Origin: Actinostola sp. cb2023
Lineage: Eukaryota > Cnidaria > Anthozoa > Actiniaria > Actinostolidae
Assembly (NCBI GenBank): GCA_033675265.1
Contig: JAUJYZ010001454.1
Coordinates: 27,501 to 91,500 of the forward strand
Direction of reading: 5' to 3'
DNA: 64,000 nucleotides
Shown here: one piece after another, positions 34,595-44,492 of the stretch
Layout: the number at the start of each line of letters is the position of its first letter
Numbering within the stretch: the first letter of the stretch is position 1
The notes under the pieces: generated by a model
Databases searched by the model: none
What the model saw: the letters and a program-made list of their open reading frames with translations, nothing else
What the model was told of the DNA's origin: nothing
Translations under genes and position numbers: made by a program

Positions 34595-35085
34595 GTAGTC
34601 AATCGATAAAAATCGATATCGATTTGCCAATCGATCAATCGGTAAAAATCGATATCACACTTTTTTTCTTTAATATCGATTTTTATCGATTGACGTGATT
34701 TATCGTTTTCATTCTGTGGATCGTTTTGTTTATTAGTGAGGACTCGATCTGAGCTGACTTGCTACATTGAACACCCATATCTACATCTACGTACATCTTG
34801 TTACGTCGGTAGTATCGTTAATAAATAAAAAGATAATAACAATAAAAAATATATATATTGATTTTAGAATAAAAGAAGTTGCAGTTGTCAATAGTAGTTT
34901 GGTTTATGCGTCTCGGTAATTGTACTCTAGGGTCAATCAGATGATTCAACACATTATTACGCGAAAACAGCAACACACTTTTTTTCTTTATCGATTTCTA
35001 CCGATTTCCGTTAAAAATCGATAACAATCACTTGATTTTTATCGATTTGTATCGATATCGATAATGCTTTGTACGGCGGCCCTAG
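34595..35085. mobile_element. ATCGAT-rich inverted repeat, possible hAT-like MITE
   Basis: CAATCGATAAAAATCGATAT blocks (34598-34730) are mirrored by ATCGATTT-ATCGATATCG blocks (35005-35065), both next to CACACTTTTTTTCTTTA. The right end (TTGTACGGCGGCCCTAG) looks like an hAT-type terminus, but a matching left end is not clear. Confidence 0.4.
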
Positions 35086-35837
35086 GAACACTAACGAATG
35101 CATATTCCGATTGAATAGAGCCCTCTGAGTTGCCTATCTCCAAATTCTTTAAAGAAACCCTTTCTTTTCCTTCCAGAGTTTCACTAAACGTGGTTCACAA
35201 AATGGCTTCAGAATGATCTTGGAAGAGTTATCGTAACGGAAGTAGTTTAGAGCAATAAGAGCTGTTCTGTGATTGGTTCAAATCTTATCAGACCATATAA
35301 CGAGTGATTTGATTGGAGGTCTCCGTATTTCGAGACGAGAACAAAATCTGATATGATATGTGATAAGTCGGTTACTGAGCGACATCAGGATCGACCGAGA
35401 GCGAACTGGGACCGACTTATGGAATCAGTCTACCGAGTTACAGAGCTGTATAATAAATAAACTTGGTATACAATGATATCTGTATATTCTGTTACGTGGA
35501 TCTACCGCGAACGTCGTGTGCATTTGTAATGAAGCAATTCTATTGTCTATTACGCTAAGTAACTACGTATAAACTATGTCGCTGGAGTGACATGACATTA
35601 ACATCTAAAATACTACCTATCGCTCTTCGAAAAATTCCGGCATGTGTTGTTGTTACTCGAAGAAAGGTCACGCCATGATCTATGGTCAAAACGACTCTTT
35701 AGCAGCGTGCACTCGGGATTCTGACTAGTCTTTGGATTTTGCTGCACAGTTCTCAACAATATAACAACTCATTTCTTTCTAAACACCACATTAAATAAGA
35801 CAGCTTGTGAAGACACCCTCATTCAACAAAGATATAT
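35086..35837. other. nothing recognised
   Basis: No gene or repeat was recognised. An AATAAATAAA tract occurs near 35450. Confidence 0.4.
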
Positions 35838-36870
35838 ATGGCTGCCATATCACAGGGTGACCAAACCACCAATTTCACCATCGGACACCATCGGATAATG
35901 AGATGCACCGTGGTACCATCCGTCACCACTCGTATCCGATATGGTGACCATCCAGCCGGCCCTGTGGCAAAGACTTGTAATATATGCGATATGCCACAGG
36001 GTGAGCAAACCACCAATTTCACCATCGGACACCATCGAATAATGAGATGCACCGTGGTACCATCCGTCACCACTCGTATCCGATATGGTGACCATCCAGC
36101 CGGCCCTGTGGCAAAGACTTGTAATATATGCGATATGCCACAGGGTGACCAAACCACCAATTTCACCATCGGACACCATCGGATAATGAGATGCACCGTG
36201 GTACCATCCGTCACCACTCGTATCCGATATGGTGACCATCCAGCCGGCCCTGTGGCAAAGACTTGTAATATATGCGATATGCCACAGGGTGAGCAAACCA
36301 CCAATTTCACCATCGGACACCATTGAATAATGAGATGCACCGTGGTACCATCCGTCACCACTCGTATCCGATATGGTGACCATCCAGCCGGCCCTGTGGC
36401 AAAGACTTGTAATATATGCGATATGCCACAGGGTGAGCAAACCACCAATTTCACCATCGGACACCATCGGATAATGAGATGCACCGTGGTACCATCCGTC
36501 ACCACTCGTATCCGATATGGTGACCATCCAGCCGGCCCTGTGGCAAAGACTTGTAATATATGCGATATGCCACAGGGTGAGCAAACCACCAATTTCACCA
36601 TCGGACACCATCGAATAATGAGATGCACCGTGGTACCATCCGTCACCACTCGTATCCGATATGGTGACCATCCAGCCGGCCCTGTGGCAAAGACTTGTAA
36701 TATATGCGATATGCCACAGGGTGACCAAACCACCAATTTCACCATCGGACACCATCGGATAATGAGATGCACCGTGGTACCATCCGTCACCACTCGTATT
36801 CGATGGTGACCATCCAGCCGGCCCTGTGGCAAAGACTTGTAATATATGCGATATGCCACAGGGTGACCAA
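35838..36870 (+). repeat. satellite array, 144-bp unit, about seven copies
   Basis: Units contain GAGATGCACCGTGGTACC, CATCCGTCACCACTCGTATC, GGTGACCATCCAGCCGGCCC and ATATGCGATATGCCACAGGG. Because 144 is a multiple of three, several long repetitive frames stay open on both strands. They show no protein motif and are not genes. The copies are nearly identical, so amplification is recent. Confidence 0.95.
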
Positions 36871-36954
36871 CTGAAATGGAAAATGTGTCTTCGTCATGTT
36901 CAAAATCGTAATGCTGATTTTAAGATCAGGTCGTGAAGTTATTACTATGCACAA

Positions 36955-37110
36955 TATATGCAATCATTACATTCACCGCATATAAATGTTAAGGCAGGCT
37001 GTAAACTGATATGTATATGCATGTCATTACATTCACCGCATATAAATGTTAAGGCAGGCTGTAAAAACTGATATGTATATGCATGTCATTACATTCACCG
37101 CATATAAGTA
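36955..37110 (+). repeat. tandem repeat, ~62-bp unit, about 2.5 copies
   Basis: The unit contains CATTACATTCACCGCATATA and TTAAGGCAGGCTGTAAA. It follows the TCAGGTCGTGA motif at the right side of the second large element. Confidence 0.85.
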
Positions 37111-37957
37111 TAATAAGAGGACTTTGTAAAAATTCGAGTCAAAACACATTTTTTTGCTCACAGTAAGATCACGAGTCGTAGCGGCCCGTACGGCCCGTAA
37201 CGGGTCGTGAGCATTTGAGGACCTATGTTACGAGGCTGCAGGCTGAAAATATGTATATAATGCTTGATTTAGACAGGGTACCAAACTCACGGGATTTATA
37301 TAACGTGACAGGTCGTGAAGTGGGTACCCTGTGTCAAAACACGAATATATTAATTGCCAGCCTTGCCTTCAACAGAGGGCCTGAAATGTTCAGTGGCCGA
37401 TACGGGCCGTACGACCGGTAAAAATATTTTACGGGCCGTGCATCTCATTTGCAGGTCGGGACAGGTCGTGAATTGAGTACCCTGTGTCAAAACACGAATA
37501 TAACGAGTCGTTTCTGATAGAAAGTGAGGTGCTGCGAGTTGTGCATGCCATACATGTAGCTTTTAATTAATGCATACATGTGGCTTTGTCCCTTGTCCGC
37601 GAGGCGCATTAACTGGTAAAATAAAAAAATAAAAATGCAGTATGGTGTTGCTTAAATACATAGTTTTAATGTACCTCCCAATATGGGCTTTTCAGTTACA
37701 AGAATATAATATAATATAATATAAAGTGATTGTATAAAAAATATAAATTGATTAAATAATATCTGAACTTTATACATGTATATGGTAAAAAAACTGTAAT
37801 AAATATATTTATAGTAATAAATAAAAAAAATAAAAAATAAAAAATAAAAAATGTAGATATATTCAAGCGCAGAGCTACTAATCAGTCACATCTAAGACAG
37901 CAACACTAAATGCCAACACTATAACAATCTGGTCATAGACAGACAGAGTTTCAGCAG
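37111..37957. other. intergenic, repeated AGGTCGTGA motifs
   Basis: GTGACAGGTCGTGAAGTGGG near 37300 and GGGACAGGTCGTGAATTGAG near 37455 each precede TACCCTGTGTCAAAACACGA, so a short segment is duplicated. AT-rich microsatellites (TATAA, AAATAA) lie at 37700-37855. No gene was seen. Confidence 0.45.
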
Positions 37958-39976
37958 TCAGTGATCACTTTTATTCTCACCATTGCATAAAGTTTGTCCG
38001 GGCCACTCCCAGGGGTGCAGGGGGGCCTCCGCTGGGGCTACCTGATGCTGCTGACATGTCTCACAGGTCTTAACCTCCTGCTCAATGCCTTGGTCCATTC
38101 CCGGCCACCAAACGTAACTGCGTGCAAGAGCCTTCATGCGTGAGACTCCCGGGTGGGCTTCATGTAGTTCCCTTAGTACCTTTAACCTTCCTTGGGGTGG
38201 AACAACTACTCTGGACCCCCATAATAAGCACCCTTCTTCCACACTCAACTCTGTCTTCCTTTGGAAGTATGGCTTGAACTCATCAGAAGTACAGCTAGAC
38301 TGTAGGCCAACCTGCCAAAGTGAACTGTACTGCTTGTGAAATGATTGGGTCCCTTGTGGTCCAATCTCTAATCTGACTGCTACACACAGCTACACACTCA
38401 TCTAAGTGTTCCATTAATAAGATAGTCTCACCTGGTAGTGGCACCGCCTCTGGCATAGTGGGCAATGGGAGTCTGCTCAAGGCATCAGCGTTTCCATTGG
38501 TTGAGCCTGGCTTGTATCTTGTACTCATATGCTGCCAAGGTGAGGGCCCATCGTTGGATTCGTGGTGCCGCTTGATAAGGGATTCCTTTCTTTTCATTTA
38601 GCAACCCTTCTAAGGGCTTGTGATCAGTCTTAATTATAAAGGTGTGTCCATAAAGGAACTGATGAAATTTCTTAACACCATATATAATTGCCAGTGTCTC
38701 CTTCTCCAACGTTGAATAGTTCCTCTCTGCGGCATTGAGAGATCTAGATATGTACCCAATGGGTCGTTCACTCCCATCTTCCATGCGGTGTGATAGCACC
38801 GCGCCCACTCCATAATTGGAGGCATCACTTGCAAGGATAAGCTCTTTCTCTGGGTCAAAGTGTACTAGTAGTTGGGCTGATTGTAGAAGTTCCTTTGCTA
38901 GTTGAAATGCTGCTCGTTGTTCCTTTTTCCATCCCCACTGTACTCCTTGTCTAAGAAGTGCATGTAGTGGCTACAAGACTGTGGCAATGTCTGGTAAGAA
39001 TTTATGGTAGTAATTCAACATTCCAAGGAACGCTCGCAGTTTGCTCACATCCTTAGGCTCAGGAGCATCCTTAATGGCTTCAACCTTGTCTGAGACTGGT
39101 TTGATACCCTGTCCATTGATTACATATCCACAATATGTAACTTCTGGCTGCATGAAGGAGCACTTCTCCTTTCGTAACTTTAGCCCTGCCGTAGACAGTT
39201 TATTCAGCATCGCACTGCATTCAGATTGGCCAAGTGCTCCACATCGTCCTTACCACTCACCAATATGTCGTCGATGCGCACCACCACATGAGGTATCCCT
39301 TGCAACAAATTATCCATTGTACGCTGAAATATTCCGGGTGCTGAAGAAACCCCAAAGTGTAGTCTATTGTACGTATAGAGTCCCTTGTGTGTATTGATGG
39401 TTGTATATTTCTTAGAATCCTCTTCCAGTGGCAATTGCTGATATGCCTGTGACATATCGAGCTTAGTGAACTTGTTCCCTCCATCTAGTGTTGCAAGTAA
39501 GTCCTCTGTCTTGGGGATTGGATAATTATCCAGTTTAGATGCCTGATTAACGGTGCATTTATAGTCTCCACATATACGTACCGATCCATTGGACTTGACG
39601 ACAGGAACAATGGGTGCGGCCCATTCACTGAATTCGACCGAGATATTATTATGCCTTCGCCTTGCAGTCGCTCTAACTCCTGTTCAACCTTGGCTTTGAG
39701 GGCGTATGGCACTGAACGTGCTTTCATGTACTTGAGCTCTGTGTTTGGTTCAATATAGATCTTGGCTTTGGGACCATTAAGAGTGTCTAGACCCTCTCCA
39801 AAAACGTCCTGATGGGTGTCCAGCACTTGGGTTAGACGGGTGTTATTCAGTACTCCCAATGACTTTAAAAACAGTGTTCCATTTAATCTTAATGTTTTTA
39901 AGCCAATCTCTTCCAAGCAAATTTGGGCCTTTGCTCTCAACCACCATGGCTGGCAATTCATGAAGTTGTCCCTCAT
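37958..39976 (-). pseudogene. Ty3/gypsy pol remnant: RT, RNase H, start of integrase
   Basis: Order on the minus strand: 39976-39485 is the protease-RT spacer and RT start (ELERLQGEGIIISRSNS). 39455-39204 reads YTTINTHKGLYTYNRLHFGV then RIDDILVSG, the RT catalytic D-D. 39210-38971 reads LRKEKCSFMQPEVTYCGYVI then LRAFLGMLNYYHKFLP. 38808-38485 is RNase H (MGAVLSHRMEDGS, TDHKPLEGLL). 38597-38295 contains GNADALSRLP. 38248-37958 is the integrase H2C2 finger (LHEAHPGVSRMKALARSYVW, CETCQQHQ). It breaks off before the integrase DDE core. At least four frame changes are present. Confidence 0.85.
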
Positions 39977-39978
39977 AC

Positions 39979-41017
39979 TTAATGGGAACGAGCGCCCATT
40001 CCTTTAATTGGTATTTTCTCTCCTGTATATGTGGTTAACACCGCCGTTGTTGATTGGAGGGGCTTCAACTTGTCGCGTAACTTGTTGAATGTCACTTCAT
40101 TAATTATGGTCCTTGACGCACCCGTGTCAATTTCCATTTTGACTGGTTCTCCACAAAGTTCAATGTCTAGTTCATAAGCTTTTACCTTCTCTCCGTTCAC
40201 ATGGTACATGGTATAAACATCTCCGTCACTTGGTTCGTTGAGTTGATTCGTCGCTTTGCTGCTCTCCTTGTCAGCCTTGTTGTTGTTCTTGCCTTGGCCT
40301 CCGTTCGACCTGTCCTTGCACATTTTCGCCAAGTGTCCTTTCCGATCACACTTGAAACATCTGGTTTCTTTAAATCTACACGAGGAAGCTTCGTGCTTCC
40401 CCCCACAACGATAGCATACGTATGCTTGGCTGGCTTGATTTCTGGAGACTATTCGATGAAGATTGTTGGGCGTCTCGGGTAGCTTGTTCATTTCAACCAC
40501 GTGTCTGGTGGCTGACTCAAATGCTAAAGCAAGCTCTCCTGCTCTTTTAAATGTCAATCCCGCCTCCGCCAGCAGTCTTCTTTGGATTTTCTCGTCTCGT
40601 ATTCCGCATACTAAACGATCTCGCAGCATATCTTCTCTCTTGAATCCCCAAAATTGCAATGTTCGGTAAGTTTTCGTAGCCCAGCGACAAACACAGCAAC
40701 CGTCTCTTCCTCTCCCTGACTTCCGTTATGGAATTTGAATCGTTTTACAATCTCGCTTGGCTTCGGTGAATAGTGCTTTCCCAGCTCTTCTATGATCTTT
40801 TTAAAACTCGCTTCTAGCTGCTGGTTTCTTTGGTTATATATAGTAAGTCTCGTATTAGGGCATACGTTTTGGCGCCACAAACACTAAGGAGAATCGCTCG
40901 TTGCTTCGCTTCGGTTTCCACGTCGTTGGCTACAAGAAATTGCTCTAAACGCTCCACGTATTGGGTCCATGTTTCTTCCGACTCCTTGAACTCACCTACC
41001 GTACCGTAAGTAGCCAT
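39979..41017 (-). pseudogene. Ty3/gypsy gag with zinc knuckle, and protease
   Basis: The frame starting ATG at 41017 (MATYGTVGEF, WTQYVERLEQFLVAN) is a typical short-gag start, 35 bases after the LTR/PBS. It shifts frame twice by about 40659. The 40659-39979 frame holds further gag, a zinc-knuckle pair (CYRCGGKHEASSC, then CFKCDRKGHLAKMC) and an aspartic protease (IDTGASRTIINE with the D-T-G catalytic motif). Gag packages RNA and the protease would cut the polyprotein. The frameshift makes this copy inactive unless it reflects sequencing error. Confidence 0.8.
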
Positions 41018-41061
41018 TCTACTCGAATCTGGAGAAACTAACTAAATTAACTCGTCGCCAA

Positions 41062-41302
41062 TGTAGTAACCTTTTATTGTGGTTCAACACGAGTACTCTA
41101 GCTACATGACAGCTAGCCTGTACCGACACACACTCGGATCGGCCCCAGGCCACTTCATTTACCCTATCATGTTCAGTTGAATTACAATGAAGACAATACA
41201 GAGAATCAATAAACAATAATATTCCATAATGGTTCTTTTCCGCGTTTTACCGACTTTCCGTTTCCGCGTTTTACCCGGCGACCTCTGCCAAACCGGGTAA
41301 CA
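41062..41302 (-). repeat. 5' LTR of the Ty3/gypsy element
   Basis: On the minus strand it begins TGTTACCCGGTTTGGC and ends AATAAAAGGTTACTACA, with the usual TG...CA ends and an AATAAA signal about 16 bases before the end. Length is 241 bp. It is followed at 41051-41061 by TTGGCGACGAG, the likely primer-binding site. Confidence 0.7.
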
Positions 41303-41837
41303 ATCCCCTACTTTTATCGAAGAGTTCAACAGGTTCTTTAATGTAACCCGTGAACAGGTTAGATTAGTGTCGGGAGATAGAGAGAGGACCTACTGTTTCA
41401 CGGCCGAGAAGACGTTTTAAAGGTCTAACCATTTGTAGATGTAATTGCAAAGGCAGCACCTTCTCCTCAATTATTTTAAACCCTGAATAATGGACTGTTT
41501 GGCAGGCCCGTAAAAACAACGAAAATTTTGTCTGATTGTATTATATTCAAAGCGCACCTCGCTTCACAAAGACAATAGATAGGCTCTACTTTTGTACTCC
41601 GTTCACAAGCATTGAGCTTGGGATTCCTGTGGTAGAAATACCGCGGTGAGCGGGCCTGGGAACGAAGTTGGAATTTCCTCGAGAAGACAATTTGACTCGT
41701 GAACTGAACAGCATCAAAACAAACCTTAGCTGCACAACTCTGTCTGTGTACTTGTAGTGCTCATCTCTTGTGTTGTGGTGAGTAGATTGGATTAATTGTG
41801 TGTTTAACATCGTCACGTTTGTGTTGTGATCGTGTTG
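41303..41837. other. intergenic between gypsy LTR and IS3EU element
   Basis: No coding similarity or repeat was recognised. A short frame at 41586-41864 (-) has no motif. Confidence 0.45.
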
Positions 41838-41875
41838 TGATCTACGATGGCCCAGAAGGCTCACAGTTTAGTTAG

Positions 41876-42035
41876 ATTTCCACAGTTTGATTTCGTTTTT
41901 CCACAGTTCGATTTTAATTTTACACAGTTCGATTTCAATTTTTCACAGTTCGATTATATTTTTTCACAGTTCGATTATATTTTTTTACAGTTCGATTTTA
42001 ATTTTTTTTACAGTTCGATTTTAATTTTGTACAGT
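41876..42035. repeat. left subterminal repeats of the IS3EU element
   Basis: About eight copies of CACAGTTCGATTTTAATTTT-like units lie here. The mirror set is at 46925-47115 (about nine copies). They are probable transposase binding sites and overlap the likely promoter or 5' UTR of the transposase gene. Confidence 0.8.
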
Positions 42036-42115
42036 TCAATGCCATTTTTAATTTTCACTGCTATAGATTCACAGTCAGTTCTAGTTTATTATCTTTTTAG
42101 AACCCAGTCCTCTCG

Positions 42116-43399
42116 GTGTTTAGAGCCTTGGAAGCCATTTTCGGTCATTTGTATGTCCAGTCAATTTTCAATATGCCTTTACCAGTTTATTCTCCATGTA
42201 TGAAACTCAATCAAGATTTAGGAGAAGACAACCTTATCTCAAACTACTTCCATCAGGGATATACCAATGTGGAAATAACTGAGTTCCTTAAACTCCATGG
42301 CATAACGATGAGTTTATCAACTTTAAAAAGACGACTGCAAACACTGGGGCTGTCAAGGAGAGTGAATGTGTCTGATAATGAGTTAAAAAATGCAATCGAG
42401 GAAGAAATTGCAGGAAGTGGATGTATTGTAGGATACCGTAAGATGTGGGCCAGGCTTAAAAAGAAAGGAGTTGTTGTCAAGAGAGAAAAAGTCATGTTAA
42501 TGTTGAGGGAACTTGACCCTGAAGGTGTAGAAAGTAGGAAAAAGAAGAGGTTACGTAGAAGACTATATCATGCAAAAGGACCCAATTTCATTTGGCACAT
42601 TGATGGTCACGACAAGTTAAAACCATATGGATTTAGTATACATGGGTGTATTGATGGATTTTCAAGAAGGCTAATTTGGCTTGAAATTGGTCCAACAAAT
42701 AAAAACCCAGAAGTCATTGCAAAATACTATCTTGATGCTGTGAAACAAGTGGGTGGTGTACCAAACAAAATGAGGTCAGATGATGGAACAGAGAACAGTG
42801 TAATTGAAGCAATTCACACATACCTCAGGTCTGTGCAAAGTGATGGTAATGCTGGAATTGGATCCTTTATTATTGGCAGATCCACGTCCAATCAACGAAT
42901 TGAAGCATTCTGGTCCCATCTAATCAAAGATGGCCCAGGATGGTGGATGAACTTTTTCAAAGATTTATCTGACACAGGTCTCTATAACAGTGCTGATCCA
43001 GTTCATGTAGATTGCATTATATTCTGTTTTATGGAAATCTTAAGGAAAGAGTTGCACCAAGTTTCTGAATTATGGAATCAGCATATAATTTCTTCTAGTA
43101 AATTTGGAAACAGCAGTGGACCAAGAGGGAGACCAGACTGCATGTACTTTCTTCCCCATCTGTACAATACAAGTGATTACAAGGTAGACACAGTTGAAAG
43201 TGAAATAGATGAGTTTATTGACAATGCAACAATGTGTCCTACTGATTACAGCCAAGAATTTAAAGAATTGGCTACAATTATCATGGACGAATATCAACTA
43301 CATCAACCAAACAATGCTAGAGAGGGAATGGATCTCTATATTAAACTCATCAAGGAAAAGTTGAAAAGCTTACCTGAACTAGTATACTCTTTATTCTGA
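42116..43399 (+). CDS. IS3EU-type DDE transposase (integrase core)
   Basis: This 427-residue frame is the transposase that would cut and rejoin the element ends in the nucleus. Residues ~33-90 form a helix-turn-helix-like region (SNYFHQGYTNVEITEFLKL, MSLSTLKRRLQTLGL), with a basic stretch RKKKRLRRR at 141-149. The RNase H-fold core has D163 (WHIDGHDKL), D222 (RSDDGTEN) and E263 (SNQRIEAFW), a complete DDE triad. Strand motif IHGCIDGFSRR lies at 175-185, and the C-terminal part includes RGRPDCMYFLP. No stop or shift interrupts it. The true start may be M20 or M29, or an upstream exon may exist; TTTTAG at about 42096-42101 could be an acceptor. It faces a HECT-like gene in the same transposon. 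It may be active. Confidence 0.85.
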   Translation: MFRALEAIFGHLYVQSIFNMPLPVYSPCMKLNQDLGEDNLISNYFHQGYTNVEITEFLKLHGITMSLSTLKRRLQTLGLSRRVNVSDNELKNAIEEEIAGSGCIVGYRKMWARLKKKGVVVKREKVMLMLRELDPEGVESRKKKRLRRRLYHAKGPNFIWHIDGHDKLKPYGFSIHGCIDGFSRRLIWLEIGPTNKNPEVIAKYYLDAVKQVGGVPNKMRSDDGTENSVIEAIHTYLRSVQSDGNAGIGSFIIGRSTSNQRIEAFWSHLIKDGPGWWMNFFKDLSDTGLYNSADPVHVDCIIFCFMEILRKELHQVSELWNQHIISSSKFGNSSGPRGRPDCMYFLPHLYNTSDYKVDTVESEIDEFIDNATMCPTDYSQEFKELATIIMDEYQLHQPNNAREGMDLYIKLIKEKLKSLPELVYSLF

Positions 43400-43714
43400 A
43401 CTCAACAATGTACAAGGCTTTATCATTTGTATTGGAACTACATGTACAGCCTGTAAAGCTTAATAATATTTTGTTGTTTTCTCACCTCTAGATGACTTTA
43501 GGGTTTACCTCAGTGTAAAAACCTCACAACTGACAACTGTAGCTGATTTTACTCTTCACTGCATGTATCAAGATCTCTAAATCCTTTGCAGCAATAGTAC
43601 TGGATTGATGAATCCAATCTCTATGAATTGTTGTGGTTTTTGAAAATTAGCAATACAGTGTTTGTATGTAAGGTTCTTACACCGAGGTCAGCCTGGATTT
43701 GGTGATCACATAAC

Positions 43715-43835
43715 AATAAATCCTTCAGATTTCAGTGATGAATTTCAAGAATTTGCTGTTTTTAATGAATGAACAAGGAATACAAACACCAAAAAATGCA
43801 AATGAAGGACTCGATTTATACATTCCATCTTACAG
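43715..43835 (+). pseudogene. second copy of the transposase C-terminal segment
   Basis: Downstream of the transposase stop, after CAACCTT-rich filler, the sequence reads FSDEFQEFAV then NEQGIQTPKNANEGLDLYI. This parallels the DYSQEFKELA and NNAREGMDLYIK segment at residues ~377-410 of the gene. A one-base shift lies between the two pieces. It may be a decayed duplicate or an alternative last exon, since AATCCTTCAG just before it looks like a splice acceptor. Confidence 0.55.
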
Positions 43836-44492
43836 AAGAGATTGAAAAGCTGTCCCAAACACAGGCAGCCCAACTTTCATTGAAAATTATTGGTTTGATT
43901 GTAAACAAATATATATTTTAATTCAATGCAAAATCAATAAAACACATTAACAATTACATTTTAAATAACCAATATAATGTTTAATGTATAACAACTGCAG
44001 AAAATATGTTCACAATGTTGTAGCAAAACATACTTCATGCTTTATAAATATTCCTAACTTGAATGAACAATAACTTTAAACTTCTTATCCTCTAGTGGTC
44101 TTCTTCACAACCATTTTATAGAATGACATTGCAACAATCTGTCAGACTTTAGTGTTGTGTGACACTACAGAAAATGGCTCTGAAGGAGGCTAATCTTCTA
44201 CTTAATTTCTATATAAAAACGGTTATACAAATAGAAAGAGCAATAGTGAAATGACAGCAAACTTTTAGCTCGACTTCTTAACAACAACAACATATTAGCA
44301 TTTATAATATTGGTCATCAGTAGCAAAACAAGAAACTAATTTATTACTAGACCAACAAATTTAGTGACAACATTTCATTTAGCCAAGTAATATTATTAGT
44401 ATAACCATATACTGATTGTCACTAACAAATGTCCAAAAAACTAAACAACAGAAACTTAGTTTTCACAATGATGTCAATAAGTATGTAGGATC
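43836..44492. other. convergent 3' regions inside the IS3EU element
   Basis: AT-rich sequence with several AATAAA-like signals (for example AATCAATAAAACAC near 43929) lies between the stops of the two convergent genes. No further gene was seen. Confidence 0.5.

Larger units (their letters stand above)
32711..36960. mobile_element. second large element with subterminal tandem arrays
   Basis: The left end TGTCCAATACTCACGACCTG interrupts the BEL/Pao frame and resembles the ends of the 12.4-kb element. Next come about 1.5 copies of a ~144-bp unit (32915-33090) in reverse orientation to the seven-copy array of the same unit at the right (35838-36870), plus two other tandem arrays. Beyond the right array, TCAGGTCGTGAAG (36945-36957) mirrors the left TCACGACCTGA. 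The right limit is uncertain; no mirrored GGACA end was found. No transposase was recognised. Confidence 0.5.
37958..41302 (-). mobile_element. truncated Ty3/gypsy retrotransposon
   Basis: On the minus strand: 5' LTR (41302-41062), primer-binding region, gag with a zinc knuckle, protease, reverse transcriptase, RNase H and the zinc-binding start of integrase. The sequence stops within integrase near 37990 and no 3' LTR follows. Several frameshifts break the polyprotein. It is therefore a dead, 3'-truncated copy. Confidence 0.85.

Noticed and set aside
35819..36859. Long open frames (up to 346 residues) on both strands
   Set aside because: They cross the 144-bp satellite. The unit is a multiple of three without stops in several frames, and the peptides are simply the repeated unit with no motif.
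41847..42203. 118-residue frame rich in FPQFDFNF
   Set aside because: It is a translation of the subterminal repeats of the IS3EU-type element and overlaps the transposase start in another frame.
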